From Saprospiraceae bacterium UBA7328 (GTDB taxonomy: Bacteria; Bacteroidota; Bacteroidia; Chitinophagales; Saprospiraceae), in assembly GCA_002471345.1 (NCBI GenBank), contig DKPS01000264.1, positions 34,767 through 78,476 on the forward strand: a stretch of 43,710 bases of DNA. The letters are read 5' to 3'. The notes below the pieces were generated by a model, which worked only from the letters and a program-made list of their open reading frames with translations, searched no databases and had not been told where the DNA came from. The position numbers and the translations under genes are program-made. How positions within the stretch are numbered: position 1 is the stretch's first letter; each line of letters starts with the position of its first letter. Positions 37,343-43,710 of the stretch are shown here, piece after piece.

Positions 37343-38572
37343 ATGTCTCATCATAAAAAACAAAGTTTTTCCACTTTCTTTTCTGAAGGCCAATATGCTA
37401 CTCAATTGGAAAAAGTCGATGTGAAAAAAAGCAACAGCAAATTGACCATAGGCATCCCGAAGGAAATTATTATTGAAGAAAAAAGAATATCACTGGTACC
37501 TCACAGTATTAGAACTCTTGTAGGTTATGGACATATTGTAACTATAGAAAGCGGAGCTGGTGAAGGATCCTTTTATTCTGATAGTGATTATGCTTCAGCA
37601 GGTGCAGAAATAACAAAAGACACAAAAAAGGTATTTGAATCTCAAATGATACTCAAATCTGCTCCTATTACAAGCAAAGAAGCAGATCTTTTAAAACCTG
37701 GACAAATATTGATCAATCCACTCCAGTTACCCCTTATGAGTAAGGAAATATTACTCAAACTTCAATCAAAACAAGTCACTTCTATTGCAACTGAGTACAT
37801 TAGAAATGAAGATGGCGGGTTCCCTATCTTAAGACTAATGAGTGAAATGGCTGGAAGGCTAGCTGTCATCACTGCATCTGAGCTTCTCAGCAATAATAAT
37901 GGTGGCAGAGGAATTCTAATCGGCGGAGCTCCAGGAGTACCTCCAGCCAAAATAGTAATACTTGGAGCAGGTGTAGCAGGAGAAAGTGCCACAAAGGCTG
38001 CAATAAATCTTGGCGCATCTGTACGAATATTCGACAATGATATAGACAAAATTGCTCGACTACAAGAAAATTTAGGCCGTCCGCTTCACACGTCATCAAT
38101 AAATCCAGAATATTTGGCATATCAACTTACTAGTGCTGATGTTCTAATCGGTGCAATACATTCTAAACTGGGAAGATCACCAATCATAGTGACAAATGAA
38201 ATGGTGGAAAAAATGAAACCGAATTCAGTTGTTATTGATCTTACTATAGATCAAGGAGGATGTATTGAATCATCTCGACTGACATCACATGAAAAACCGA
38301 CATTTACATATGAGGGCGTTACTCATTACTGTATACCCAATGTCGCTTCTAAAGTAGCCCGTACATCTTCTCAAGCTTTGAGCAATATTCTCGTAGGAAT
38401 TATTCTAAAAATAGGAGAGGAATCACAAAACATCAAGAGGCTATTATATAGGAAGAAGGGTCTTAGAGGAGCAGTTTATACTTACAATGGTTATTCGACG
38501 AATGCATTTTTGTCTAAACGATTTGAACAAAAATTCACTTCATTAGACTTGATATTGACAAGTGAACAATAG
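37343..38572 (+). CDS. Alanine dehydrogenase/PNT-family NAD(P)-binding protein
   Basis: A 409-residue protein with an N-terminal extension of about 33 residues, an AlaDH/PNT N-terminal domain (34-170) and a Rossmann domain ('VILGAGVAGESA', G208xG210xxG213). Overall it resembles alanine dehydrogenase: 'SEMAGRLAV', 'GGRGILIGGAPGVPPA' and 'IDQGGCIESS' with the catalytic-domain Asp. By my alignment from memory, however, the pyruvate-binding lysine is not in its usual place ('ILKSAP', as in transhydrogenase PntA), and the active-site histidine of the LHL motif is Gln128 ('NPLQLPL'). Bacteroidota homologues are normally called alanine dehydrogenase; the activity should be considered unproven. It is downstream of tsaE by 8 bases. 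Confidence 0.82.
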   Translation: MSHHKKQSFSTFFSEGQYATQLEKVDVKKSNSKLTIGIPKEIIIEEKRISLVPHSIRTLVGYGHIVTIESGAGEGSFYSDSDYASAGAEITKDTKKVFESQMILKSAPITSKEADLLKPGQILINPLQLPLMSKEILLKLQSKQVTSIATEYIRNEDGGFPILRLMSEMAGRLAVITASELLSNNNGGRGILIGGAPGVPPAKIVILGAGVAGESATKAAINLGASVRIFDNDIDKIARLQENLGRPLHTSSINPEYLAYQLTSADVLIGAIHSKLGRSPIIVTNEMVEKMKPNSVVIDLTIDQGGCIESSRLTSHEKPTFTYEGVTHYCIPNVASKVARTSSQALSNILVGIILKIGEESQNIKRLLYRKKGLRGAVYTYNGYSTNAFLSKRFEQKFTSLDLILTSEQ

Positions 38573-38867
38573 AACTCATAAAAAATAAAAAAGTCAGACC
38601 TCATCTTTCATGAGATCTGACTAAATCAAATTACCCAAACTTAAACGCTAACAACTCTTAAGTTGTCAACATAAAATTTCTTTGGCGAAGTAAGTTATTT
38701 TCAAGTACATGCAAGTATCACTGTATCTACCTCATAAATACTTTTTGGCAGAAAGGCGACATTACTAGAGATCTTACAAAAATAGATGCCTGAACAAATG
38801 ACTCAAGGATTCTACCTTCATAAAATTCAATCCTCTTTTAAAAAAGTGAATAGTTGTACAAGATGCA
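38573..38867. other. Intergenic region between two convergent genes
   Basis: 295 bases without a credible gene. A strong hairpin (38592-38622) lies near the left end. The rest (38623-38867) forms an unusually long 3' tail for ilvC and contains only small hairpins, such as 38651-38656 pairing with 38661-38666. Confidence 0.6.
38581..38622 (-). terminator. Rho-independent terminator, minus strand (bidirectional use possible)
   Basis: A 13-base-pair stem (38592-38604 with 38610-38622, loop of 5). On the minus strand all pairs form (one G-U), and a T-rich run follows directly; on the plus strand the stem has one mismatch and no T-run. It therefore suits the ilv operon transcript, 245 bases behind the ilvC stop, while lying 19 bases behind the plus-strand gene. 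Confidence 0.82.
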
Positions 38868-39914
38868 TTAAGCATTTTCAGGACGCAACTTCCTTACTGT
38901 CTGCCCAGCCCTCCACATTTCACTTTCTCTCAATTCTTTTAATTCTGCTTCCAGTTTTACTCTATAATCATCTTGACTATTAGAGTCTATAGAAAGTTGT
39001 GCTTCATTTCCTGATGCCACACTATCATACAGATCAGAAAATATTGGTTTTGTGGCATCTCTGAATTTTTTCCACCAGTCCAGTGCACCTCTCTGAGCTG
39101 TAGTGCTACAATTAGCATACATCCAGTCCATTCCATTCTCTGCTACTAATGGATACAGAGATTGAGTAGCCTCTTCTACAGTTTCATTAAAAGCTTCAGA
39201 TGGAGTGTGCCCTTTTTCCCTCAGCACTTCATATTGAGCTTGAAAAAGGCCTTGTATTGCACCCATAAGTGTACCTCTTTCACCAGTAAGATCAGAGTAT
39301 ACTTCTCTTTTGAAAGTAGTCTCGAATAAATATCCTGAACCTACTCCAATTCCCAATGCAACAACTCTGTCATATGCATTCCCGGTTGAATCTTGAAAGA
39401 TAGCGTAGCTTGAATTCAATCCTCTTCCTTCCAAAAACATTCTTCTCAAACTTGTACCCGAGCCTTTTGGAGCAACCAAAATCACATCCACTCCTTCAGG
39501 TGGAATAATACCCGTTCTTTCTTTGAAAGTAATACCAAATCCATGAGAAAAGTACAGAGCTTTTCCAGGAGTAAGATATTTTTTAACTGTAGGCCAAACA
39601 CTAATCTGACCTGCATCAGAAAGTAAATACTGAATAATTGTTCCTTTGTCTAAAGCTTCTTCAATTTCGAAAAGTGTTTCTCCAGGTATCCAACCATCGG
39701 CTACCGCCTTATCCCAAGATTTTGAATTTTTTCTTTGGCCAATAATTACATTGAATCCATTGTCTCTAAGATTTAGTGATTGTCCAGGACCTTGTACACC
39801 ATAACCTATAATTGCAATGACTTCATCCTTAAGAGTTTGTCTTGCTTTGTCTAATGGAAATTCCTCTCTTGTGACTACATTTTCTTCTACGCCACCGAAA
39901 TTTAATACTGCCAT
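38868..39914 (-). CDS. ilvC: Ketol-acid reductoisomerase, fungal-like single-knot form
   Basis: A 348-residue enzyme converting acetolactate or acetohydroxybutyrate to the dihydroxy acid with NADPH and magnesium. The Rossmann motif is 'IGYGVQGPGQSLNLRDNG' (G37xG39xxG42), and the cofactor loop is 'GQRKNSKSW' (59-67), with basic residues that favour NADPH. Metal and substrate motifs 'SDLTGERGTLMG' and 'EAFNETVEEATQSLYPL' are present. The sequence resembles yeast mitochondrial Ilv5 more than the E. coli enzyme or short class I bacterial forms, including the C-terminal 'VRKLRPEN'. It is the last gene of the ilvD-ilvB-ilvN-ilvC cluster, 61 bases after ilvN. Confidence 0.96.
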   Translation of the reverse strand: MAVLNFGGVEENVVTREEFPLDKARQTLKDEVIAIIGYGVQGPGQSLNLRDNGFNVIIGQRKNSKSWDKAVADGWIPGETLFEIEEALDKGTIIQYLLSDAGQISVWPTVKKYLTPGKALYFSHGFGITFKERTGIIPPEGVDVILVAPKGSGTSLRRMFLEGRGLNSSYAIFQDSTGNAYDRVVALGIGVGSGYLFETTFKREVYSDLTGERGTLMGAIQGLFQAQYEVLREKGHTPSEAFNETVEEATQSLYPLVAENGMDWMYANCSTTAQRGALDWWKKFRDATKPIFSDLYDSVASGNEAQLSIDSNSQDDYRVKLEAELKELRESEMWRAGQTVRKLRPENA

Positions 39915-39975
39915 TTTCTATTGTTTTTAAAATGATATGATTTGTCTCAACTCTATTTCAAAGTTGAGTTGATTT

Positions 39976-40509
39976 CTAATGTGAATATTTTTTTTCTAAT
40001 GATTTCAAGTAAGAATTCAGTTTCTCCATCGGTTTTACAATGGCAATTCTCCCTGACCTTACAAATTCATATATGCCTGATTCTTGGAGGTCAACTAAAA
40101 GAGCTTCTGTCTCGAATTCATGGCCAGTTTTCTCTATTACTGCATATTTAGGCTCAATTGCCAAAATTCTAGCATTGTGCTTTCGGATCAATCGCTCCAC
40201 CTTATCACCATGATGCAAAGATTCAATTGGCACTTTATATAAAGCCACTTCTTGGAACACCATCTCTTCGTTTCTATAATAGAATGCTTTAAGAATTTCT
40301 ATTTGCTTCTCAATTTGAGCTACGAGTTTCTTAATTCGATATTCTTCTATATCAAGGCAAATGGTAAATCTATGAATCCCTTCCATAGAGGATTTAGACA
40401 CTGTCATAGACTCGATATTGATATGACGTCTAGTGATTATTCCAACAACTCTACTTAGAATTCCAGATTTATTTTCTGAAAAAACGGTAACTGTAAATTG
40501 CTCTGTCAT
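39976..40509 (-). CDS. ilvN: Acetolactate synthase small (regulatory) subunit
   Basis: A 177-residue protein with an N-terminal ACT domain ('TVTVFSENKSGILSRVVGII', 'INIESMTVS', residues about 4-75) and the C-terminal domain of the ALS small subunit ('ILAIEPKYAVIEKTGHEFET', 'YEFVRSGRIAI'). It activates the catalytic subunit and confers valine feedback. Length is near that of E. coli IlvH (163) rather than the shorter IlvN (96). It lies 9 bases behind ilvB, as expected for an obligate partner. The symbol ilvH would serve equally well. Confidence 0.95.
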   Translation of the reverse strand: MTEQFTVTVFSENKSGILSRVVGIITRRHINIESMTVSKSSMEGIHRFTICLDIEEYRIKKLVAQIEKQIEILKAFYYRNEEMVFQEVALYKVPIESLHHGDKVERLIRKHNARILAIEPKYAVIEKTGHEFETEALLVDLQESGIYEFVRSGRIAIVKPMEKLNSYLKSLEKKYSH

Positions 40510-40518
40510 GTCTTATTA

Positions 40519-42261
40519 CTATTCTAGTACAATTTCATCCACAGCCTTCCCGGCTGCAATCATTGGGAATATATTTTCTTCTTTGATTACTCTTACATGC
40601 AGTAAGAATGCTCCGTCAGTTTGTAACATCTCTTTTACACCATCTTCCAAATCTTTAGGATCAGATATTTCTCTTCCTGGCACTCCGAATCCTTCGGCTA
40701 TTTTTAGGAAATCTGGATTCTGAAGTTCTACTGAGCTGTATCTTCTTTCAAAAAACAACTCTTGCCACTGTCTCACCATGCCAAGATGTTCATTATCCAA
40801 CAAAAGGATTTTTACTCCAACATTCCATTGATGACAGACTCCCATTTCTTGAAGTGTCATCTGAAACCCTCCATCACCTACTATACATATAACATCTCTT
40901 TCAGGAAAAGCAAACTTTGCCCCTATAGCAGCTGGCAAACCAAAACCCATTGTACCTGCTCCTCCTGAGGATATCCACTGATCTTCCCCTAAATAATCAT
41001 AGTATCGAGCAGCAGCCATTTGGTGTTGACCCACATCTGTTGACACTATCGCTTTTCCATCAGTCTGATCCGAAACTTCTTTAATCACCCGACCCATTGT
41101 CAGACCTCCAACCATATTCTTTTTCAGGTCTCTTTTAATTACTTTATTTTCCTCTTCTCTTTTACATTTTTCAAACTCAGCCAACCATTTAGGGTAAGTT
41201 TTCTTTTTGACTACAGGAAGTAATGCTTCTATTGCGTCTTTTGCATCAGCATGTATGGCTAAATCAATAGGCACATTCTTATTGAATTCAGATTCATCTA
41301 TTTCTATGTGTATTATCTGTGCTTGTTTAGCATAAGCGTCTAATCTACCAGTCACCCTATCATCAAATCGCATTCCAATAGCTATAAGAACATCACACTC
41401 ATTCGTCTTAATATTAGGCGCATAGTTGCCGTGCATTCCTAACATTCCTGCATATTGAGGATGATCTGTACTTAATGTGGATAATCCATGAATAGTACAT
41501 CCTACAGGAATGCCTGTCTTTTCTATAAACTCTGTAAATTTCTCTTTGGCTCCTGCAATGTGAATACCATGTCCGGCCAGTATAAATGGCTTTTTCGCTT
41601 TATTTATAAGTTCAGAAGCATCCTCGATAACAGAATGATCGATTTTGGGTCGTGGGTGATAGCTCCTTATATAAGGGTCATTTTTGTAACTAAAAGCGAA
41701 TTCATCTATTTGAGCATTTTTTGTAATATCAATCAGTACAGGCCCAGGTCTTCCTGTATTTGCAATTCGAAAAGCTTTAGCCATAACATCTGGTATTTCA
41801 TCAGCTTTTGTAACCTGGTAATTCCATTTTGTGATAGAGGTAGAACACCCAATCACATCTACTTCTTGAAAAGCATCTGATCCTAACAAATGGCTAAATA
41901 CTTGACCTGTAATACACACTAATGGAGTGCTATCCATCATGGCATCAGCCAACCCTGTAAATAAATTTGTCGCTCCTGGCCCAGATGTAGCTACAACTAC
42001 TCCAGTTTTTCTTGTTGCTCTGGCAAAACCTTGAGCTGCATGAATTGCACCCTGTTCATGTCTTGTAAGAATATGTTGAATTTCCTTTTGATAACCATAA
42101 AGAGCATCATAAAAAGGCATAATTGCACCCCCTGGATAACCAAAAATGATTTTCACATCTTCCGCAACAAGACATTTAAGAATTGCTTCTGCACCACTCA
42201 CTCTCAATTCATTTTTAATGGAATTCTTTGGTGAAGCTTCTTTTGATTTTGCTACCGCCAT
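40519..42261 (-). CDS. ilvB: Acetolactate synthase large (catalytic) subunit
   Basis: A 580-residue thiamine-diphosphate enzyme. The N-terminal domain has '[17 protein letters not shown]' and the catalytic Glu69 in '[16 protein letters not shown]'. The C-terminal domain has the ThDP/magnesium motif '[16 protein letters not shown]'. The central FAD-binding domain includes '[12 protein letters not shown]'. It condenses two pyruvates, or pyruvate and 2-oxobutyrate, for valine, leucine and isoleucine synthesis. The N-terminal 20 residues are a charged extension. It starts 2 bases after the ilvD stop, so the two are surely co-transcribed. Confidence 0.97.
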   Translation of the reverse strand: MAVAKSKEASPKNSIKNELRVSGAEAILKCLVAEDVKIIFGYPGGAIMPFYDALYGYQKEIQHILTRHEQGAIHAAQGFARATRKTGVVVATSGPGATNLFTGLADAMMDSTPLVCITGQVFSHLLGSDAFQEVDVIGCSTSITKWNYQVTKADEIPDVMAKAFRIANTGRPGPVLIDITKNAQIDEFAFSYKNDPYIRSYHPRPKIDHSVIEDASELINKAKKPFILAGHGIHIAGAKEKFTEFIEKTGIPVGCTIHGLSTLSTDHPQYAGMLGMHGNYAPNIKTNECDVLIAIGMRFDDRVTGRLDAYAKQAQIIHIEIDESEFNKNVPIDLAIHADAKDAIEALLPVVKKKTYPKWLAEFEKCKREEENKVIKRDLKKNMVGGLTMGRVIKEVSDQTDGKAIVSTDVGQHQMAAARYYDYLGEDQWISSGGAGTMGFGLPAAIGAKFAFPERDVICIVGDGGFQMTLQEMGVCHQWNVGVKILLLDNEHLGMVRQWQELFFERRYSSVELQNPDFLKIAEGFGVPGREISDPKDLEDGVKEMLQTDGAFLLHVRVIKEENIFPMIAAGKAVDEIVLE

Positions 42262-42263
42262 AA

Positions 42264-43710
42264 TTATTCAAATTCATCAGTAACACAGCCCTCTGAAGCA
42301 GATGAGACTGTATATCTGTATTTTTTTAAAACGCCACTGGCAGGTCTTTCAGGACGTTGCCAAGCTTTTCTTCTTTTTTCTAACTCTGAATCACTTAGAT
42401 CAACAAAAAGTTTGTTTTCGATTGCATCTATAGTGACTATATCTCCATTTTGTAATAAGCCTATATTGCCACCGTCGTACGCTTCTGGTGTTATATGTCC
42501 TACTACAAATCCATGTGTTCCACCAGAAAATCTTCCATCAGTAATCAATGCAACATCGTCTCCCAATTTCGCCCCCATAATTAATGATGTAGGTTTAAGC
42601 ATTTCAGGCATTCCTGGCCCACCTTTAGGACCACAATATCTAATTACAATGACCTGACCTGCTTTGATCTCACTATTCTGAATTGCCGTATTACATTCTT
42701 GTTCAGATTCGAAGACTATAGCCTCTCCTGTAAACTTTTCTCCTTCTTTGCCTGTAATTTTGGCTACTGCACCTCCCTGTGCCAAATTGCCATATAATAT
42801 CTGAAGATGTCCTGTAGGTTTCACAGGATTACTCATTGGCCTGATCACTTTTTGATCTGATTTCAATGGTTTTATTTCAGAAAGATTCTCCCTTATTGTT
42901 TTACAGGTCACGGTGAGACAATCTGTATGCAACATACCATTATCAGCCATCATCTTCATCACTCCTGGAATACCTCCTACATTATGTAAATCTTCCATCA
43001 CATATTGGCCACTCGGTTTCAAGTCAGCCAAAAAGGGAGTTCTATCTCCCAATTTTTGAATATCATCTATAGTCAGTGATATGTCAACAGACTTTGCCAT
43101 AGCAATAAGATGCATAACTGCATTGGTCGAACCACCTAGAACAGTAATCAATCGAATCGCATTTTCAAAAGACTTACGAGTCATGATGTCTCGAGGTTTG
43201 ATGTCTTTTTCAAGTAGGTTTTTTATTGCTGCACCTACATTTACACATTCAATAGATTTTTCCGAGCTATTCGCAGGATTTGATGAATTATATGGCAATG
43301 CCATACCCAAAGCTTCTATTGCTGAAGCCATTGTATTAGCAGTGTACATTCCTCCACATGCTCCCGATCCAGGACATGCCTTTTTAACAATATTTCTATA
43401 TTCTTCTTCTCCAATATCCCCTGCAGCTTTTTGGCCCAAAGCTTCAAAAGCACTTACTATATCCAATTTTTTTCCATTATGAAACCCTGGACTGATAGTG
43501 CCTCCATAAACTACAATTCCTGGCCTATTTAATCTTCCTAAAGCCATTATCGCACCTGGCATATTCTTATCACATCCTACGACTGTCACCACTCCATCGT
43601 ACCATTGTGCTGACACAACAGTCTCTATACTATCAGCTATAATGTCTCTTGATACCAAAGAGTAGTTCATACCTGAAGTACCCATAGAAATTCCATCACT
43701 TACTCCAATA
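42264..43710 (-). CDS. ilvD: Dihydroxy-acid dehydratase, 5' end beyond the window
   Basis: At least 482 residues; the frame stays open to the right edge (reading [20 protein letters not shown]), so Met at 43685 is internal and roughly the first 75 residues are missing. Family motifs are '[20 protein letters not shown]', '[20 protein letters not shown]' and '[20 protein letters not shown]', with conserved cysteines in the first two that belong to the iron-sulphur cluster region. The enzyme makes 2-oxoisovalerate and 2-oxo-3-methylvalerate. It is the promoter-proximal gene visible of the ilv cluster; any leader or attenuator would lie outside the window. Confidence 0.96.
   Translation of the reverse strand, partial: IGVSDGISMGTSGMNYSLVSRDIIADSIETVVSAQWYDGVVTVVGCDKNMPGAIMALGRLNRPGIVVYGGTISPGFHNGKKLDIVSAFEALGQKAAGDIGEEEYRNIVKKACPGSGACGGMYTANTMASAIEALGMALPYNSSNPANSSEKSIECVNVGAAIKNLLEKDIKPRDIMTRKSFENAIRLITVLGGSTNAVMHLIAMAKSVDISLTIDDIQKLGDRTPFLADLKPSGQYVMEDLHNVGGIPGVMKMMADNGMLHTDCLTVTCKTIRENLSEIKPLKSDQKVIRPMSNPVKPTGHLQILYGNLAQGGAVAKITGKEGEKFTGEAIVFESEQECNTAIQNSEIKAGQVIVIRYCGPKGGPGMPEMLKPTSLIMGAKLGDDVALITDGRFSGGTHGFVVGHITPEAYDGGNIGLLQNGDIVTIDAIENKLFVDLSDSELEKRRKAWQRPERPASGVLKKYRYTVSSASEGCVTDEFE

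Noticed and set aside
38636..38669. Minus-strand TTG-N23-TAAGTTTG promoter-like match in the ilvC tail
   Set aside because: The transcript would be only about 50 nt long before the terminator, and the spacing is at the edge of the consensus; probably chance in AT-rich DNA.
41488..41880. Plus-strand open frame of 130 codons inside ilvB
   Set aside because: It lies antisense to a fully conserved ilvB, has no recognisable motif and shows the Cys/Phe/Tyr-rich composition typical of a shadow frame.
43081..43482. Plus-strand open frame of 133 codons inside ilvD
   Set aside because: It is antisense to conserved ilvD sequence and has no independent support.

Overview
The window is an AT-rich chromosomal segment that reads as a member of the Bacteroidota, probably a free-living, biosynthetically capable one. 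The signs are promoter elements of the Bacteroidota type (TAnnTTTG) before several genes, almost no Shine-Dalgarno sequences, lipoprotein cyclophilins, an OmpA-family lipoprotein, a GH3/beta-lactamase fusion, a DUF6702-like protein and an ilvD-ilvB-ilvN-ilvC cluster. I cannot assign a genus. There is no rRNA, tRNA, CRISPR array, transposase, phage gene or recognisable defence island. Genes are densely packed and look vertically inherited.

Layout: (a) 182-7780, plus strand: a tetratricopeptide protein closed by a strong terminator, then a TMTC-like membrane protein with C-terminal TPRs, a secreted GH3/beta-lactamase fusion and a LolC/E-type permease. (b) 7851-10996: a compact five-gene run with overlapping start and stop codons (small conserved protein, two cyclophilin lipoproteins, a polyphosphate-glucokinase-like ROK protein, a DinB-like protein), converging on a metallo-beta-lactamase-fold hydrolase. 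(c) 11738-17428: a large outer-membrane protein with a degenerate peptidase domain, then a polysaccharide chain-length regulator and an O-antigen ligase/polymerase. (d) 17445-22272: a small lipoprotein on minus, an OmpA-family lipoprotein, and a xylose isomerase/sodium-sugar symporter pair. (e) 22411-25330: bifunctional aspartokinase/homoserine dehydrogenase and a stand-alone TonB C-terminal domain. (f) 25331-25769: the only gene-free stretch over 300 bases, which appears to hold a structured small RNA on the minus strand. (g) 25770-29775: an HTH regulator, a conserved protein of unknown function, a VanY-like peptidase lipoprotein and an acyl-ACP thioesterase. (h) 29779-36776, minus strand: nadB, hemB, yidD, a DUF6702-like protein, ahcY, gyrB. 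(i) 36906-38572, plus: tsaE and an alanine dehydrogenase/PNT-family gene. (j) 38868-43710, minus: ilvC, ilvN, ilvB and the 3' part of ilvD, which runs off the right edge.

Functionally the window mixes housekeeping (GyrB, AhcY, TsaE, HemB, NadB), amino-acid synthesis (ThrA, the Ilv pathway), envelope work (polysaccharide assembly, lipoprotein export, peptidoglycan trimming, outer-membrane proteins) and sugar entry (symporter, XylA, PpgK). I did not find a convincing new multi-gene system. The points most worth a second look are the putative minus-strand small RNA near 25.5 kb, an IlvC that looks like the fungal mitochondrial enzyme, an alanine-dehydrogenase homologue lacking the usual catalytic lysine and histidine, and a large outer-membrane protein with a dead peptidase motif.
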